Source: Phytophthora sp. 'mugwort' (Eukaryota; Oomycota; Peronosporomycetes; Peronosporales; Peronosporaceae). From it: a DNA stretch of 64,000 nucleotides. How positions within the stretch are numbered: position 1 is the first letter of the stretch; the number at the start of each line of letters is the position of its first letter. Below, piece after piece: positions 44,967-56,596 of this stretch. The translations under genes were made by a program, and so were the position numbers. The DNA lies in contig JAUCEF010000016.1 of NCBI GenBank assembly GCA_033558025.1, positions 2,852,001 to 2,916,000 of the forward strand, in the 5' to 3' direction. Below the pieces are notes generated by a model that had not been told where the DNA came from, made no database searches, and saw only the letters and a program-made list of their open reading frames with translations.

Positions 44967-45254
44967 GTGCAGTACCCGGAGGTCGCAGCAACCGCTCGCT
45001 TGTGCGTTTGGGAGCGGGCGATGAGGACAGCCTGTGCAGCGACTTGGAGGATGATGAAGCAAGTGCTGCCATTGACCTACGAGCTAACAGCGGTTAGAGA
45101 GAACAGTTGTGTACCCCTCCGCGAATGTCTGTTGGAGCTGCAGCGCCTACCAGCACCGGTGAAGCGGAAGCGCGTGGTGGAGCGCGTCGCCGGTGCGTGG
45201 GATGCGGTTAGTGAGAGTAGCGTAAAGATGGTGTGGAGTAAGGCTGGCCTCTAA
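44967..45254 (+). pseudogene. pogo/Tigger-type transposase C-terminal fragment
   Basis: 95-residue frame ending RKRVVERVAGAWDAVSESSV then KMVWSKAGL and a stop. The RRRVVxWVAxAWxxVSxxxIxxSFxKAGL-like ending is characteristic of pogo/DDE-1 transposases. The catalytic core is absent. Confidence 0.55.
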
Positions 45255-45310
45255 TAGACTGACCACCCCGGCACCAAGGTAACCCCGCGGGCGATTAAAT
45301 TTGCAGTAGT

Positions 45311-45377
45311 CGTGGGAATTGAACCTTCATCACTTCACTAAAATGGTGGTTGCAAACCGGTTGAGCCCCAGAGCGAC
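45311..45377 (-). repeat. tRNA-like sequence, possible SINE head
   Basis: On the minus strand GGGGCTCAACCGGTT (A-box-like) is followed about 33 nt later by GGTTCAATTCC (B-box-like), and the ends GTCG/CGAC can pair. The intervening arms fold poorly, so this is not a functional tRNA but could be the head of a tRNA-derived SINE. Confidence 0.35.
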
Positions 45378-45764
45378 GTTTTATTGGCGCCAAAGGCAAT
45401 TTTGTTATACGAGGATAAATCTAGTCCCGAGTTCTGATTGGTTATATATCAGGGTTGGCTACAAATGTCGTTCTTTTGAGTCCGCTATACACTAGAAAAA
45501 CCTAGCGCGTCACATTTTTCCGTCCAAATCTGTACTTAAAGTCCTAAGTTACCTCTTGTTTTGAAGTCATTTTCATTTTTATTAAAGTAGTATGTTGCGT
45601 TTTTAAGCTTAGAAGCTTGACTGCCTACGCACAGCCCGAGTGTGGCAACGAGATTCTGTTTACGTGTTTGACGTGCATGTAATGAACGACATCAAAGGCA
45701 AACTCGTCAGTTTGTTATTGCGGCGCAAGTTATCAGCGCATCCAGGACGCTTTTCGCGAAATGT

Positions 45765-48239
45765 CTAACGATACCGGTCGCGGAAGAGGTTGTGGCGCTG
45801 CTTGGCGCCGTAACCGGCCGAGTACTCCATATACTTCGTGCCGTCCGCACCTGAGAGAGCTCCGAGAGATGCCAGCTTCTTCTTTTTGCGGCCGTGGCCT
45901 GAGAGCTCGAGGCGCGACAGGTCCTCATCATCGCGAATGGCAGCGTTCTCGTCCTTGGCTGCGCTCTCTACGTCGGCACTTAGCACTTCATTTAGCAACG
46001 CCCGCTGATCCTCCTTCCGCGTAAACACGCCCTCGAACGAACCTGGCTCGAAGAGGTCCGTCACTACCTTGAACGTGTAGCCTTGGTCAACGAGATACTG
46101 CTGGCGTTTGTTTGAGTAGAACATCTCGTGAGTATCCGTGGAGATCAGTGTGTAGAAGAAGGCGTTAAATCCGCCCGTAGCATTGGCCTTGGGGCGAAGA
46201 ATACGTCCAAGACGCTGCGCCTCTTGTCGTCGCGAGCCAAAGTGCGACGACACTTGGATGATCACGTTAGCCTCGGGGAGGTCAATGGACGTATCACCGA
46301 CCTTCGAGATGCAGATGACGTTGACCAGAGGAGAGCTTCGGAAAGACTGCAACAAACGCATGCGCTCACGCTCTCCTGTACCGCCATAGATGTAACCCTT
46401 GTTGAGCTTCGTCGCGTACAGGCGCAAAGCGAACACATCGTCCGAAAAGAGCAGAATTTTATCACCTCGCTCCTCGTGATACTGGATAAGAAACTCGGCA
46501 GCCGTGAACTTGTTCGGGTTGGCCACGTACAGCAGTGCACGCTTACGCGCACTCTTAGCTTCCCGTAGGTATTCACGGTAAAATTCGCCAGCCATGGGGC
46601 ACCACACCTCTACGCACGAGACGTTAGCCAGGAATCCGCTCTGAGTCAAATCCATCCAGTTGGCTTCGTACAGCTTCGGACCGATCAAGAAGTTCAAGTC
46701 GCCAATCAAATCGTCCTCACGCACAAGAGTAGCCGTTAGACCAAGCTTGCAATGACATGCAATAGACCCAATGACCTTGCGGAACATCTTTGCAGGCACA
46801 ACGTGGACCTCATCCAGCAAGATGCACCCCCACTCGCGGCCTTGAATGAGCTGCATGACCTCCTCTGACGCGCGAGCGCGGCGTCCACCAAACGCAACCA
46901 TTGTGTACGTGGTCACGATCACGCCCGATTCGGGATCGATATAGTCCTTCGCTACCGAAGTAAAGCGTGCAATTTTCTTCTCTGGGATATTTGTCCACAT
47001 CTTAAACTGCGCAGTCCATTGTTCTACCGACACGGCTGACGTGCACAGGCACAAACACGACTTCTTGATAGTGGAAGCCGCCGTGACGCCTGTGAGCGTC
47101 TTGCCTGCACCACACGGCAGCACGATAATACCCGATCGCGCACGCCCATTACCGAACATCTTGCTCAATGATTTTTCCTGATATTCTCGGATGCGCGTTG
47201 TAGGCTTGAGATCCATCTCCAGGTCCGGGATGGTCTTGTCGTTACGAAAGTCGTACTCCTCCATGAGCGGGTAATCCAGATCCAGACACGCACGCTTCAC
47301 CTGCTCCACCATCGTCTTCCGGATCTTAAATGATACCGTACGAACAGTTTTCTGCTGATCACTTGACGGCTTGCCAGGCTGATGCTCGTCCGCCACGTTG
47401 TAGTCTTCGTTCAGCAGCTTCTGGTACTGCAAATTGGCCTGGTCTTCAGCAGATACATCCTTCTGAATGAATTCATTGGCATCCTCTACCCGTGCTCCAC
47501 CTGGCGCCACAGGCGGCGCAGTGGCCGAGGCGGCGTTCGCTGCGAGATCCTCCGCCGTCTCCTTCACACGAGCAGCTCGAATGTGTTCGTGTTCCAGCAG
47601 CTTACGCAGCACTTCCGGGTACAGACTCTCAACGTAAAACTCGTTGTGGTGCAGCACAAGTTTAGCCTTGCCATAGCTGAGCGTACAGTCCTTGATGAAG
47701 GCTACGATGCCCTCGGGAAGGCGATTCTTCGACAGTCTCTCCAGCACTTTAAGGATGCTCTCGGTCTCGATGGCAACGGACACGGCGGCGTAGAGGGAAT
47801 AAGGCGTGAGCTTGTACTCGTGCAGAAACTCTGGACGAGACACGGGCTCCGAGATGGCCACAAGGAAATCGTAGGCCTGTTTGTATATGGGCGAGAAAGC
47901 TTCGAGAAAGATGCGGCCATTGGGACAGACCCACACAGGCCGCGCCTCGTGATCAGGCTTCATGTCGAGCGTGGAGAAGTCATAGTAGCCAGAGGCGTCA
48001 CCGTCCCCGCCCGCGGACTGCGCCACCTCGTTAAGTTTCTGTAGGCGATTCTGGATGCGGCGCGACAAGTTGCTCGAAGCGCCCACGCTGTCCACTGACT
48101 GTTGCACACCACCGGGGCCCGTCTCCTCGTTCTCCATGTACTCGAGAAGCTCCTCTCCAACGGATCCGCCGTAGTCCTCGGCCAATGACTTGCGCTTTTG
48201 CCGCTGCTTCTGCACGCTCTTGCCGCTCATGACCGACAC
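45765..48239 (-). CDS. ERCC3: TFIIH helicase subunit XPB/ERCC3/Ssl2
   Basis: DNA-dependent ATPase/translocase of TFIIH, needed for promoter opening by RNA polymerase II and for nucleotide-excision repair. 824 residues, single exon, length as in the family (about 780-840). N-terminal domain with GRIFLEAFSPIYKQAYDFLV. Helicase motifs: Q-like REYQEKSLSKMF, Walker A GIIVLPCGAGKTLTG (about 372), the RED motif LVREDD (about 502), DEVH (LLDEVHVVPA, about 475), SAT-type GLTATLVRED, motif IV-V region LLFSDDVFAL, and motif VI QEAQRLGRILRPK. The C terminus ends in a basic tail (YGAKQRHNLFRDRYR) typical of XPB. Intact and probably essential. Confidence 0.97.
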   Translation of the reverse strand: MSVMSGKSVQKQRQKRKSLAEDYGGSVGEELLEYMENEETGPGGVQQSVDSVGASSNLSRRIQNRLQKLNEVAQSAGGDGDASGYYDFSTLDMKPDHEARPVWVCPNGRIFLEAFSPIYKQAYDFLVAISEPVSRPEFLHEYKLTPYSLYAAVSVAIETESILKVLERLSKNRLPEGIVAFIKDCTLSYGKAKLVLHHNEFYVESLYPEVLRKLLEHEHIRAARVKETAEDLAANAASATAPPVAPGGARVEDANEFIQKDVSAEDQANLQYQKLLNEDYNVADEHQPGKPSSDQQKTVRTVSFKIRKTMVEQVKRACLDLDYPLMEEYDFRNDKTIPDLEMDLKPTTRIREYQEKSLSKMFGNGRARSGIIVLPCGAGKTLTGVTAASTIKKSCLCLCTSAVSVEQWTAQFKMWTNIPEKKIARFTSVAKDYIDPESGVIVTTYTMVAFGGRRARASEEVMQLIQGREWGCILLDEVHVVPAKMFRKVIGSIACHCKLGLTATLVREDDLIGDLNFLIGPKLYEANWMDLTQSGFLANVSCVEVWCPMAGEFYREYLREAKSARKRALLYVANPNKFTAAEFLIQYHEERGDKILLFSDDVFALRLYATKLNKGYIYGGTGERERMRLLQSFRSSPLVNVICISKVGDTSIDLPEANVIIQVSSHFGSRRQEAQRLGRILRPKANATGGFNAFFYTLISTDTHEMFYSNKRQQYLVDQGYTFKVVTDLFEPGSFEGVFTRKEDQRALLNEVLSADVESAAKDENAAIRDDEDLSRLELSGHGRKKKKLASLGALSGADGTKYMEYSAGYGAKQRHNLFRDRYR

Positions 48240-49236
48240 TCGCTTCAGTGCTTACGCCCACGAGAGAAAAGTGGATCTGACAGTTGATTACGTCGAGCGA
48301 ACTGTTTGTTGTTTTAAACTCATTTTACCTCGGATAATTAATAACCTACAACCCGATACTTAATTGCACGACTTCAAATACTTAATAACCTAACCCGATA
48401 CTTAGTTGCACGACGTTTTCGCTCGCGGTATTTATTGTCTTCCTCCAGTTTTGTCTTTCTAATTGGGTTTCTTTAATCGGACGACATAGTCCTATTGCAA
48501 CTCCTCCGCCTCTGACCAGACCCCTTACATCGGTCAAGGACGATGCCATTCAAGTCATTTTCATGCTGAACACGCCGAGAAATCTCGAGGTTTTGGGAAA
48601 TTTGTGTCTATCGGCACAACGAGCTCTTGCCCCAGTCGAGGCTACACCAATAGCAAATACTGGTAGATGACACCGGCAGTTTTTTTCTTAAAATTATTTG
48701 ACAAGGAGAATATCTTAACTTGTTTCTAGTGTCCAGCTGTCAATTCAGTCACACAACCAATCGATAACCTCATAACCTCAAGGCCGTTCTTAGCGGCGGT
48801 TGTCTTGGTAGAGCGGGTGAGTGTAGTTCGGGTCGTGTGGTAGTTTGCCTCTGCGAGAATAATGAAATTAGAGGGTGGGCGGTAGGTATTGAGTCGTGTC
48901 TGTTTCCCATACGGCGAAGACCCCATATGAAGAAGACCGGGGATAAAGCCGCTTGGTGGCGTCTCCAGCTATAAGAGCGGCGTTTCCAGCGATGCCGAGC
49001 CGGTCGAGGACCTTGCTGTCTGCGTAGCAGGTGCTACGGCGTTGCTAGCAGCTCGTGAAGGCTTTTCTGCCGGGAAAGGCTCGTCTGGGGCTTCATGTGA
49101 AGACACTTCGTCAAGAAAAGCGCTTCAATCGCAATTACCGCATCACATGGGAGGGCCTGCTTTTGAGCGGCAGCTTGGGATTGTTCGGACCTAGCTTGCT
49201 GTAGACTCTCGGATGTTCACCATCCGAACAAAAAAG
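48240..49236. other. Upstream region of XPB and left flank of the Copia element
   Basis: No gene recognised. A short direct repeat (ACTTAATTGCACGACTTC... / ACTTAGTTGCACGACGTT) lies at about 48358-48413. The last bases flank the Copia insertion; plus-strand sequence here may belong to the interrupted Harbinger element. Confidence 0.4.
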
Positions 49237-49241
49237 AGAAG
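49237..49241 (+). repeat. 5-bp target-site duplication (left)
   Basis: AGAAG, identical to 54166-54170 on the other side of the Copia element. Confidence 0.85.
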
Positions 49242-49410
49242 TGTTAGTTGAGCATGATACCGTGAGAAAGTGGAAGTGACTAATACGTTACCTATCTCCT
49301 AGCTTACCTGTTATCTCGCTGTAGGCATCCTGGCATCCATACATACGCCATGCAGATCCCAAGAGTGGGTCGAACCGGCCAGCGGATCGCGGTTACCCCC
49401 AATTCTTGCA
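49242..49410 (-). repeat. Copia 3' LTR
   Basis: 169 bp. On the minus strand starts TGCAAGAATTGGGGG and ends TAACA; matches 53994-54165. Confidence 0.9.
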
Positions 49411-49616
49411 CTCCTCCTCGATCGTCGCACTCGTGGTGAACACACGCTACTTCAGGTTGAGATCCCACGCAGCTCCGCCATCCTCGGTGCCGGAAGCGCC
49501 TTCGCCACCGTCATCAGGTGCGACTCCACGTACTCGGGCTTGACGACCCCCTCTTCGCGAAGTCACAGATGAACTTCACGCGGATGTCCACGTGCCTCGC
49601 AGTGGACATGCTGTCT

Positions 49617-52600
49617 TCAGACTCCAACTGCTTGGTCGCGGCCTGGTTGTCCATCACGTCGGCATCGGCTCCACGACCTGGTGGCTGAGCTTACGCACCC
49701 GTTTCCGCAGGCCCAGCAGCTCATGTCCGACGTGAACTCCGTCTCCATCGTGGAGAGCGACACGCCGGTCTGTTTCTTGCAGATCCACCGCACAACGGCG
49801 CCATCCCGCGTGATGACCCCGCCCGTCACAGATTTCCTGTCGCCTTTGCCAGCCGCGAAGTCCGCGTCGCTCCAGCTCTCCATGGCAATCTGGTTGCCAC
49901 CGCTCGCGGCGACCTGCATTCTGAGCTTCAGGTTCTTTGTCTCCTTCAATTACCTCGCGATTCTCTTCGCCAACTTCCAGTCACCCTGCCTGGGTCGGCC
50001 GGTGTGTGCGCCGTGTGGCCCTGAGCACGGCGAAGCGGATGTCCGGCCTCGTGTAGCGCGCGATCCGCAGCAGGCTTCCCACGAGTGACTGGAAGCCCCG
50101 GATCGCCGGTTCGAAATGAGCGCCGGACGGTACCAGCAGTTTGGTCTGTCCCCCCTCCGCCTCGTTGCTGTCTTTTCCGATACGCCCGCGCACTCCGTTT
50201 GCATCCGCAAGGCCGTATTGCGCGAGCGGCTCCTCGATGGCGGCCTCCTGGGCCAGCATAATCCCGTCACTGTCGTCCAGATCCACACTCATGCCGAGAA
50301 ACTTCCTGACCTCACCAAGGTCCTTGATTGACAAGGTGCGCATGGTGTTGAAAAAGTCCTTGACCATGTTGGGGTTGGACGCAGTGACCAGGAAGTCATC
50401 CCACGATGGTCATCTCGTTGCCCTGGCGCTTGAAATACAGGCACATGTCCATCACGCAGCGCGTAAACCCACACTCTTCTAGTTTGGCGTGAAGCAGCTT
50501 GCGCCACAGACGCCGGGCCTGCCTCAAACCGCACAGCGCTTCTTCAAGCGCAGTGCCAGCTTGGCCTTAATGTCTACGCCTAGTTTGCGCAGCGTGGCCT
50601 CGAGAATTACCATTCCTTGCGGGATGCAGAGGTAGATCTCGAGGTACTGCTCCTTGTCAGCCTTTACATATGCGTTCGGGATGTCGCCATGCCTCGCTGG
50701 CACACCTAACGGTGTGACAACACCATAATCACCTTCACGATGCTCATCTCCATCACCGCAGCAAACGTGAGGCTGTAGTCGATGTCGAATAACTGCTCGT
50801 TTCCCACATGCTACCAGCCTGGTCTTGAACCTTTCGATGGCCCCATCGGCGTCCGTCTTGGATTTAAACCCACTTGGTGTGCAGTACGTGGCTTTTGCAC
50901 GGCGGCTTCACGACCGTCCACCCATCGTTTGCCTCGAGAGCCTCAAGCTCCCAGTGGCAACGACCCAGTTGTCCTTGAGTCTGCTCTGCATGGCCTGCCC
51001 GAAATTCTTCGGGTCCGCCTCGCGAACGCTGTTCACTACATCGCAAGCTTGTTCGACGCTATCAACGTCACCGGGCGCCCCGGGGCGCTTCTGCCTCTGC
51101 AGTATTGCGTACCACCGATCGTGTACGGTGCTTCTCGCGCGTCCAGTTACTCTTCCTACCGCGAGTCTTTGCCATCGAACCGTCTCCTGAGATGCGCCTC
51201 CTCAAATACATCGTGCCCTCCGTCGCCTCTGCCCTCTCGTCCTGCTCGGCGAAGTGTACGCGTCTCAGCTGCGCGTTCTGCTCGTCCGTGAGTGTCTCCA
51301 CGTTCCGAACGTGTTGAATGACGACAACACCTTGTCCTTTGGGATGTACACGCGGTAGCCCTTGACCTCGTCGCTCTTTATGAAAATCAAGCCTGGCTTG
51401 CCTCGCTCGCCAAGTGACTTGTTCTTCGCGTCCCGGTGCACCGTGCACGGTGACCCAAATACCACGATGTCGCTCAGGTCGGGTGTATTCTTGGTAAGCA
51501 TCTGCAACGGCGACTGCTTGCCCGAGTTTGCCTTGCGCGGGCTCCTGTTCAATATATACGCCGCGTACTCCGCCGTATCTTCCCAGAAGCTCAGCGGCAA
51601 CCCACAGGCGAACACCATGCTTCGAACCATGTTCATGATGGCTGGGAGCGGCGCGGCGCTGGATAGCCACTCGATTCCTACGTATCTCGTGTTGCTGTAA
51701 TCGCCGCTGCTCGAGCGGCCGCATTGTCTCAACAGCCTTTGCCTTTCCTGTCGAATCTCTCTGTTTGAACGACTAGTCGTTACTGATCCCTGCTAACTAC
51801 TTTCCGCAGCGGTGAGATGTATCTTCTCGGCCTTGCCGTTGCTCGCTTGATTGCGCGGCTCGCTGACCTGCCGTGTGATCCCGTGTCCTTGCAGAACAGG
51901 TCCAGCGTTTTGTCTCCCGTGCCGCCGTCCGTTCTCAGCACGTGAATACGGCAGTCGATCTGTCGTTAGAAAACGACATAAAGTGCTTGAAGCTCTGCGC
52001 GGCAACGTCCTTGGTCTTCGCCAGGAACACCCTACAGTAGTTTGAACGGTGGTCTATAAAGTTGATCATGTATCTGTCCCCGAATCGGTCTCTGGGAGTC
52101 ATCGCCCCCTTCATGTCGGAGCAGATTACTTCTCCGATCACGTCCATGGGCGAGTTATTCCCTGTGTCCTTGTACGACTGTCGGTTCTGGTCTGCTTGCC
52201 CTGGACGCAGGCCAGGCAGTTCGCCCGCACATCGTCTGCCAGCTCTATCCCCGACGAGGGGTCCTTTGCCATGCGAATGATCGTGTCGTAATGCAGGTGC
52301 GCGAGTCTATGGTGGGAATGCATGATAGATCCTCTCTGCACGTCATGCCCCACCTCGGATTCGTTCTGAGCATGCACAGACATCAGCACGTTGCCCGTGG
52401 TCCTTGAGCGGCTGCACCCTATGGCGCGCACGACCAACACGTTGTGGATCATCTCGACATCAAGATGGCTGGTCTGCCATTCATTGGGGCGATCACACGA
52501 TGCTGTCCTCGGTACGATATCCCGTACCCCTTGTCCTCTAACAGACCATACAAAATGATGTTCCTCTTCACGTTCTCCGCATATTACACGCCCAGCAGTC

Positions 52601-53992
52601 GCACCCTTGTCATCTTACCCGTCACGGTTGCTACGACCAAAACGCTGCCGCGCTTGGTTATCCCCCCCCCGTCAGCGGCGACACACTCGCTTGTGTAGTC
52701 CTCCGGGTCCTCCAAGAGGTTCACGTCGTTCACCAAGTGACGACTTGACCCACTGTCGAGGATCCAGAGCCCTTTCTCGAGGCTCGAGTCTTCTACGGCC
52801 AGCACAAAGTCCGCGTCACCGTTCTGGTTTCTCTCCTTCTTGCTGATCTGACACGTTTCCTCCAAGTGCCCGATCTTGACGCACTTAAAACACTTGTGAG
52901 TGTCCTCCTAGCCGTGCTGGACGTCGTTCACCACGTCCCGACCCATCTGCTTTTCGCGCAGCTCGATCTCGGGTCGACTGTGTTTTCCGCCTGCCGCAAG
53001 TAGCACGTGTACGCCACGTTCGATCTCAAAGCATAGCCACCCTCATGGCCGGGTCCGCGTAGTGGACAATGTTGTCCTGCACCAGGTTTCCGCGCCGCCG
53101 CACGCCTCGCTGACCGCCACCAAGTACAGGTCTGCTCGGTCCAGCTCCTCTTCGCGCTCTTCGCTGCCGTGAACATTTCATGCTCTGTGCCGCGTGATCT
53201 TGGTGGCGAACGTGTGCAGCAGACGCTGCAGCGCGTGCTCGAGCGTGTTTGCTCCTCCCACCACCCTTCCACTTGACGGTTGTAGTACCGTTCGGCCATG
53301 CCATCCAGGTGGTGGCCGAGGACGTCTACCTTCACGTCTTCCATCCACTGGGATCCACTCGCACGTTCCGCAAACTGGATTCGGCGCACGAAGCGCTTTC
53401 CCCAGGACAGGAACCCGCCTGGGTAGAGCTCCTTGCCGCTGAAGGGGCGGGTGCCAAGCTTGCGCTGGCGCGTGTCTCGCACTCGAGCAACTTGAGGCCC
53501 TTGTGGCTGCATATGGTGCGGTGGGGCCGGGGGTGGTACGTTTGGGGTGACACGTAGTCTGTGGCAGCACCAACTGCGGTGCCTGCGCCATCTCCACGTT
53601 CGCGGCCGAACAAAATGCATATCCGCGCTGCCTCATACCAAAGTACATGTCCGGCGACACAATCGAGGAGTTCAGATGCGGCGGCGTCGCGTCCAGGGCT
53701 TGGTGATTCATCGTCTTTCCTAGCCCCAGCGACGAGTCGAACACGCTGGCCTCATAGCCCTTGAGCTGTTCTGTCGCCTCCTGTCGCCCCTGCAACTCCT
53801 CCAGGCGCTCTATGCGCTCTGTGAGGCCCGTGAAAAACGATCCAGTAGCTTTTTGTGCGTGTCCGTCGGCTCCGCGGCCTTCTTGACCTCTGCGTTCTCG
53901 CCGGGCAGACTGCCAGCCCTTTAGCGAGTAGTAGCCTTCGGCTGCGCGCGGGCCTCGCCCGCAACATCGGTATTAAATGCTGAGCTCATAAC
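49617..53992 (-). pseudogene. Copia gag-pol polyprotein, broken
   Basis: Minus-strand pieces in order: start near the 5' LTR (ATG at about 53987, MSSAFNTD) with an early stop; gag (53795-52928), whose frames include MEDVKVDVLGHHLDGMAERY; aspartic protease WILDSGSSRHLV (about 52750); GAG-pre-integrase with SHHRLAHLHYDTI and C-x2-C (52452-52138); integrase core with VICSDMKGAMTPRDRFGD (about 52120) and LRTDGGTGDKT (about 51930), then YAAYILNRSPRKANSGKQ (51550); reverse transcriptase (50530-49981, LGEVRKFLGMSVDLDDSDG); and RNase H with WSDADFAAGKGDRKSVTGG (about 49850). Many stops and frame changes; inactive. Confidence 0.88.
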
Positions 53993-53993
53993 C

Positions 53994-54165
53994 TGTTAAA
54001 CGAGGATGATACCGTGAGAAAGTGGAAGTGACTATTACGTTAACTATCTCCTAGCTTACCTGTAATCTTGCCGTAGGCATCCTGGCATCCATCCATACGA
54101 CGTGCAGATCGCAAGAGTGGGCGGCCGAACCGGGCAGCGGACCACGGTTGCCCCCAATTCTTACA
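53994..54165 (-). repeat. Copia 5' LTR
   Basis: 172 bp; minus-strand start TGTAAGAATTGGGGG, end TAACA. It is followed (minus strand) by GGTTATGAGCTC, the likely primer-binding region. Confidence 0.9.
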
Positions 54166-54170
54166 AGAAG
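54166..54170 (+). repeat. 5-bp target-site duplication (right)
   Basis: AGAAG; pairs with 49237-49241. Confidence 0.85.
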
Positions 54171-55099
54171 CTCCTATTCCGCCGGAGATTGTGCTCCACT
54201 GCACGCTGCGCTGGTTGGCCGGAGGCTCCTACTTGGATGTCTGCGAGATTGGACATATCAGCACCCCCTCCTTTACCGTCGTCTCTACAAAGGTGTCGAT
54301 GCTATCGTGAGTTGTTCGGAGCTGGAAAGCTGTCAACGACCCAGGAAGCAGTCGACCAGACAGCGAGTGCGTTCACAAGGTGTAGCACAGAGGATGTGTT
54401 CGACGGTTGCGTTGAAAGCCTAGACGGAATATTGGTGAGCATTAATACCCCTAGTTGGAAGAAAACCGGCAACATTCGCTCATTGTGTTCCGGCCATTAT
54501 CACGTAACGAGGCTGAACGTGCAAGGCGCTTGCGACTGGAAAAGTCGATCCATCTTCTTTTCAGTTGCCGCACCCGGGGGGGGGGGGGGGTCGAGCGCCA
54601 TTCGTGTACTTCATCGCACCTCACTCAGCAGATACATCGATGAGTTGCCGGCGGGCCGCTACACCCTTGGCGATGGGGCTACGTGCCGTCCGAGCACTTG
54701 ATAACTCCTTTGGGGGATCACAGCGGCTTCTCCCAGCCAACGACAGCTACAGTTCTACCTAAGTCAGCTTCGCATCAAAATTGAACAAGCGTTTGCTTCA
54801 TGACGATGAAGTGGCGGCATTTCCGGTCTCCACTTCAAGTAAATTTGATGAATGCCTCCAAGATTATTGTGGCAATTACACGGTTACACAACTATTGCAT
54901 CGACCTTCACGAGTACTCCAAACCGCAGAGAGGAATAGAATGGACGACATTCCTTGTCGGCTACCTGCCTAGCGACAGCACGACGATTAATGTGCCTGGT
55001 ATCTCGAACTTTCGAAGCGAAATGGTGGCATTCATTTCTGATTGTGGTTTGAGCAGACCACGTCACAACCTACAGCCAAAAAGTACTGCTCGCTCCTAA
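54171..55099 (+). pseudogene. Harbinger/PIF-type DDE transposase, broken
   Basis: Plus-strand pieces: VLHCTLRWLAGGSYLDVC (about 54190), FDGCVESLDGILVSI (catalytic D, about 54398-54440), GHYHVTRLNVQGACDWKSRS (second-D region about 54500-54550) and SVAAPGG before a G12 run. Then TPFGGSQRLLPANDSY in another frame (about 54700) and 54800-55099 with VNLMNASKIIVAIT and IDLHEY, as in the C-terminal DDE_4 domain. The Copia insertion at 54165 cuts its 5' side. Frame breaks at the G run and near 54700 inactivate it. Confidence 0.72.
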
Positions 55100-55701
55100 A
55101 TGCATGAATCTAGCTTGTCCCGCTTCTGTTTGAGTAGCTCTATCTCACCTTCCAACTCGTCCGTAATCACTGACCTTCCTCAGCTGCGATTGACGCCGCA
55201 AGTTGCGCAGGCGATCACACACTACGAACTACCCATACAGTGTGGCATGGCGCTCTGTTGTAACACTATTTTGTACACGCACTCGAACCAACTCTCTGAT
55301 AGAATCAGCAAGCTCGGATCGCCGGCGTTTGGCGGAGGGCTGTAAATTTTCTTGGGCCAAAGTTGAAGTTGTTGTTGCTGCTCCCTGAGCCCGTCCATCC
55401 ACAATAGTCATGCTCTCGTAGAACACTTCGGTGAGGAAAGCGGTTGCTAGATAGCATCTGTTAGCTCGGGTCGTCGGTCGAGCGATAGCTTAAATCATGT
55501 ACAGCTGATCGAGGCGGCCTTCGCAGTAACCCTAGAAATCGCGGCTATGGTGACCTGACAATGTAAACTTGTCGACGACGACCGCGTATTCTGACTTCTG
55601 TTCTTCCACAAAGATTGAAGCTTGCAGCATCATGGGGCTCGATTTTCGACGGGTCAATTTCACTGGCCGCGAGCGCTGACTCAATATCTTGAAAACGAGT
55701 T
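55100..55701. other. Region downstream of the Harbinger transposase
   Basis: Minus-strand frame 55426-55229 (SAKRRRSELADSIRELVRVR) could be a remnant of the second, DNA-binding ORF typical of Harbinger elements. Otherwise nothing recognised. Confidence 0.3.
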
Positions 55702-56182
55702 TGTGGTGAAGCGAGATCGGTCAAAATATGCTTAAGACCCGATCCGCTTACCAACTGCGGCCAGACACCGACTAACGGAAGGGGTTCCCCGATGATCCGT
55801 GAATCAGCTGAGCTTGGTCTCACCTTGTGTACCCGTCGGTGGCTGGATCTGCTCTCTTAGGACTCCGACGGATGCAGCGATGTAAATTCTTGAACGTCCT
55901 GGCGGGACGTGGAGCAGCGCAGAAGTCTTCGCTTTGCTGCCGTTATTGGTTCCGACCAGAAGTAGTCGACCTTCGATCGGGGGCCTGAACTTGATCGTAG
56001 GCCGAGGTTGCCGTGTGGCGTTGTTCCTTTCCTTTCCTTGAGTTGCTTGCCGCTTCCTTTAACGGGATCTTGCGAGTTGAGAGTCTAGACGATCGTCGCC
56101 CAAGCACTGAATGCCGATCGATCGGGGTATGCGCTTGAGCAGAAGTTCGCTAGCGTGGGGGAGGGTCGGCGAATATACGATC
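55702..56182 (+). repeat. LTR family A fragment (5' part)
   Basis: Matches the first part of 41357-42828 and, inverted, the corresponding part of 60379-61927. It is cut at 56182 (after ATACGATC) by the LTR that starts at 56183. Confidence 0.75.
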
Positions 56183-56596
56183 TGGGACGGAGGTCACACG
56201 TACCCTGGCCTGTGGAAGCGTAACTTCTAACCGGGACAGACGCCCCGCGTCTCTGTCTTCTTGTCGCACGTGAAAAGCCTGGCTTTCTAATAGTCCGTGA
56301 AACAGGGTTCCCACGACTTGCGAACTTCTAGGTTAGATTTTAACTGAGTCTTTATTAACATGCTCCTATGTTCCTACTTACTGTAAACTGCCTAATTAAT
56401 GCATCCCCTAAGTTACCGGTTTCTCAATGGGTGGTTCGCAAGCCATGTCTCCTTCCTAAGTGCGATTCGTACCTTAAGGTGTCTCTCATCTAGGTACGAT
56501 TCGTACCTAACTGTGTCTCTCATCTAAGTGCGATCCGTACGTAGTGGTGTGTCTTCTCTCCTAGATACGATCCGTACCTAGTGTGTGGGCGTCCCA
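56183..56596 (+). repeat. Gypsy-type 5' LTR (family B)
   Basis: 414 bp bounded by TGGGACG and CGTCCCA. Contains four imperfect tandem units of about 40 bp at 56455-56590, each with a palindrome such as GGTACGATTCGTACC. No 3' LTR partner is seen in this window. Confidence 0.65.
56455..56590 (+). repeat. Four tandem units with palindromic GTACGATTCGTAC cores
   Basis: Repeating pattern CTAAGTGCGATTCGTACC...GTGTCTCTCAT inside the family B LTR. Possible enhancer-like repeats. Confidence 0.75.

Larger units (their letters stand above)
49242..54165 (-). mobile_element. Copia (Ty1-type) LTR retrotransposon, full structure, decayed coding
   Basis: Two LTRs (49242-49410 and 53994-54165), 5-bp target duplications (AGAAG) and a purine tract (CGAGGAGGAG on the minus strand) directly before the 3' LTR at 49411-49420. 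The internal region holds gag-pol on the minus strand in Copia order (gag, protease, integrase, reverse transcriptase, RNase H). LTRs differ at several positions, so the insertion is not recent. Confidence 0.92.

Noticed and set aside
47382..48044. 220-residue plus-strand frame opposite XPB
   Set aside because: Shadow of the helicase gene in another frame; no domain.
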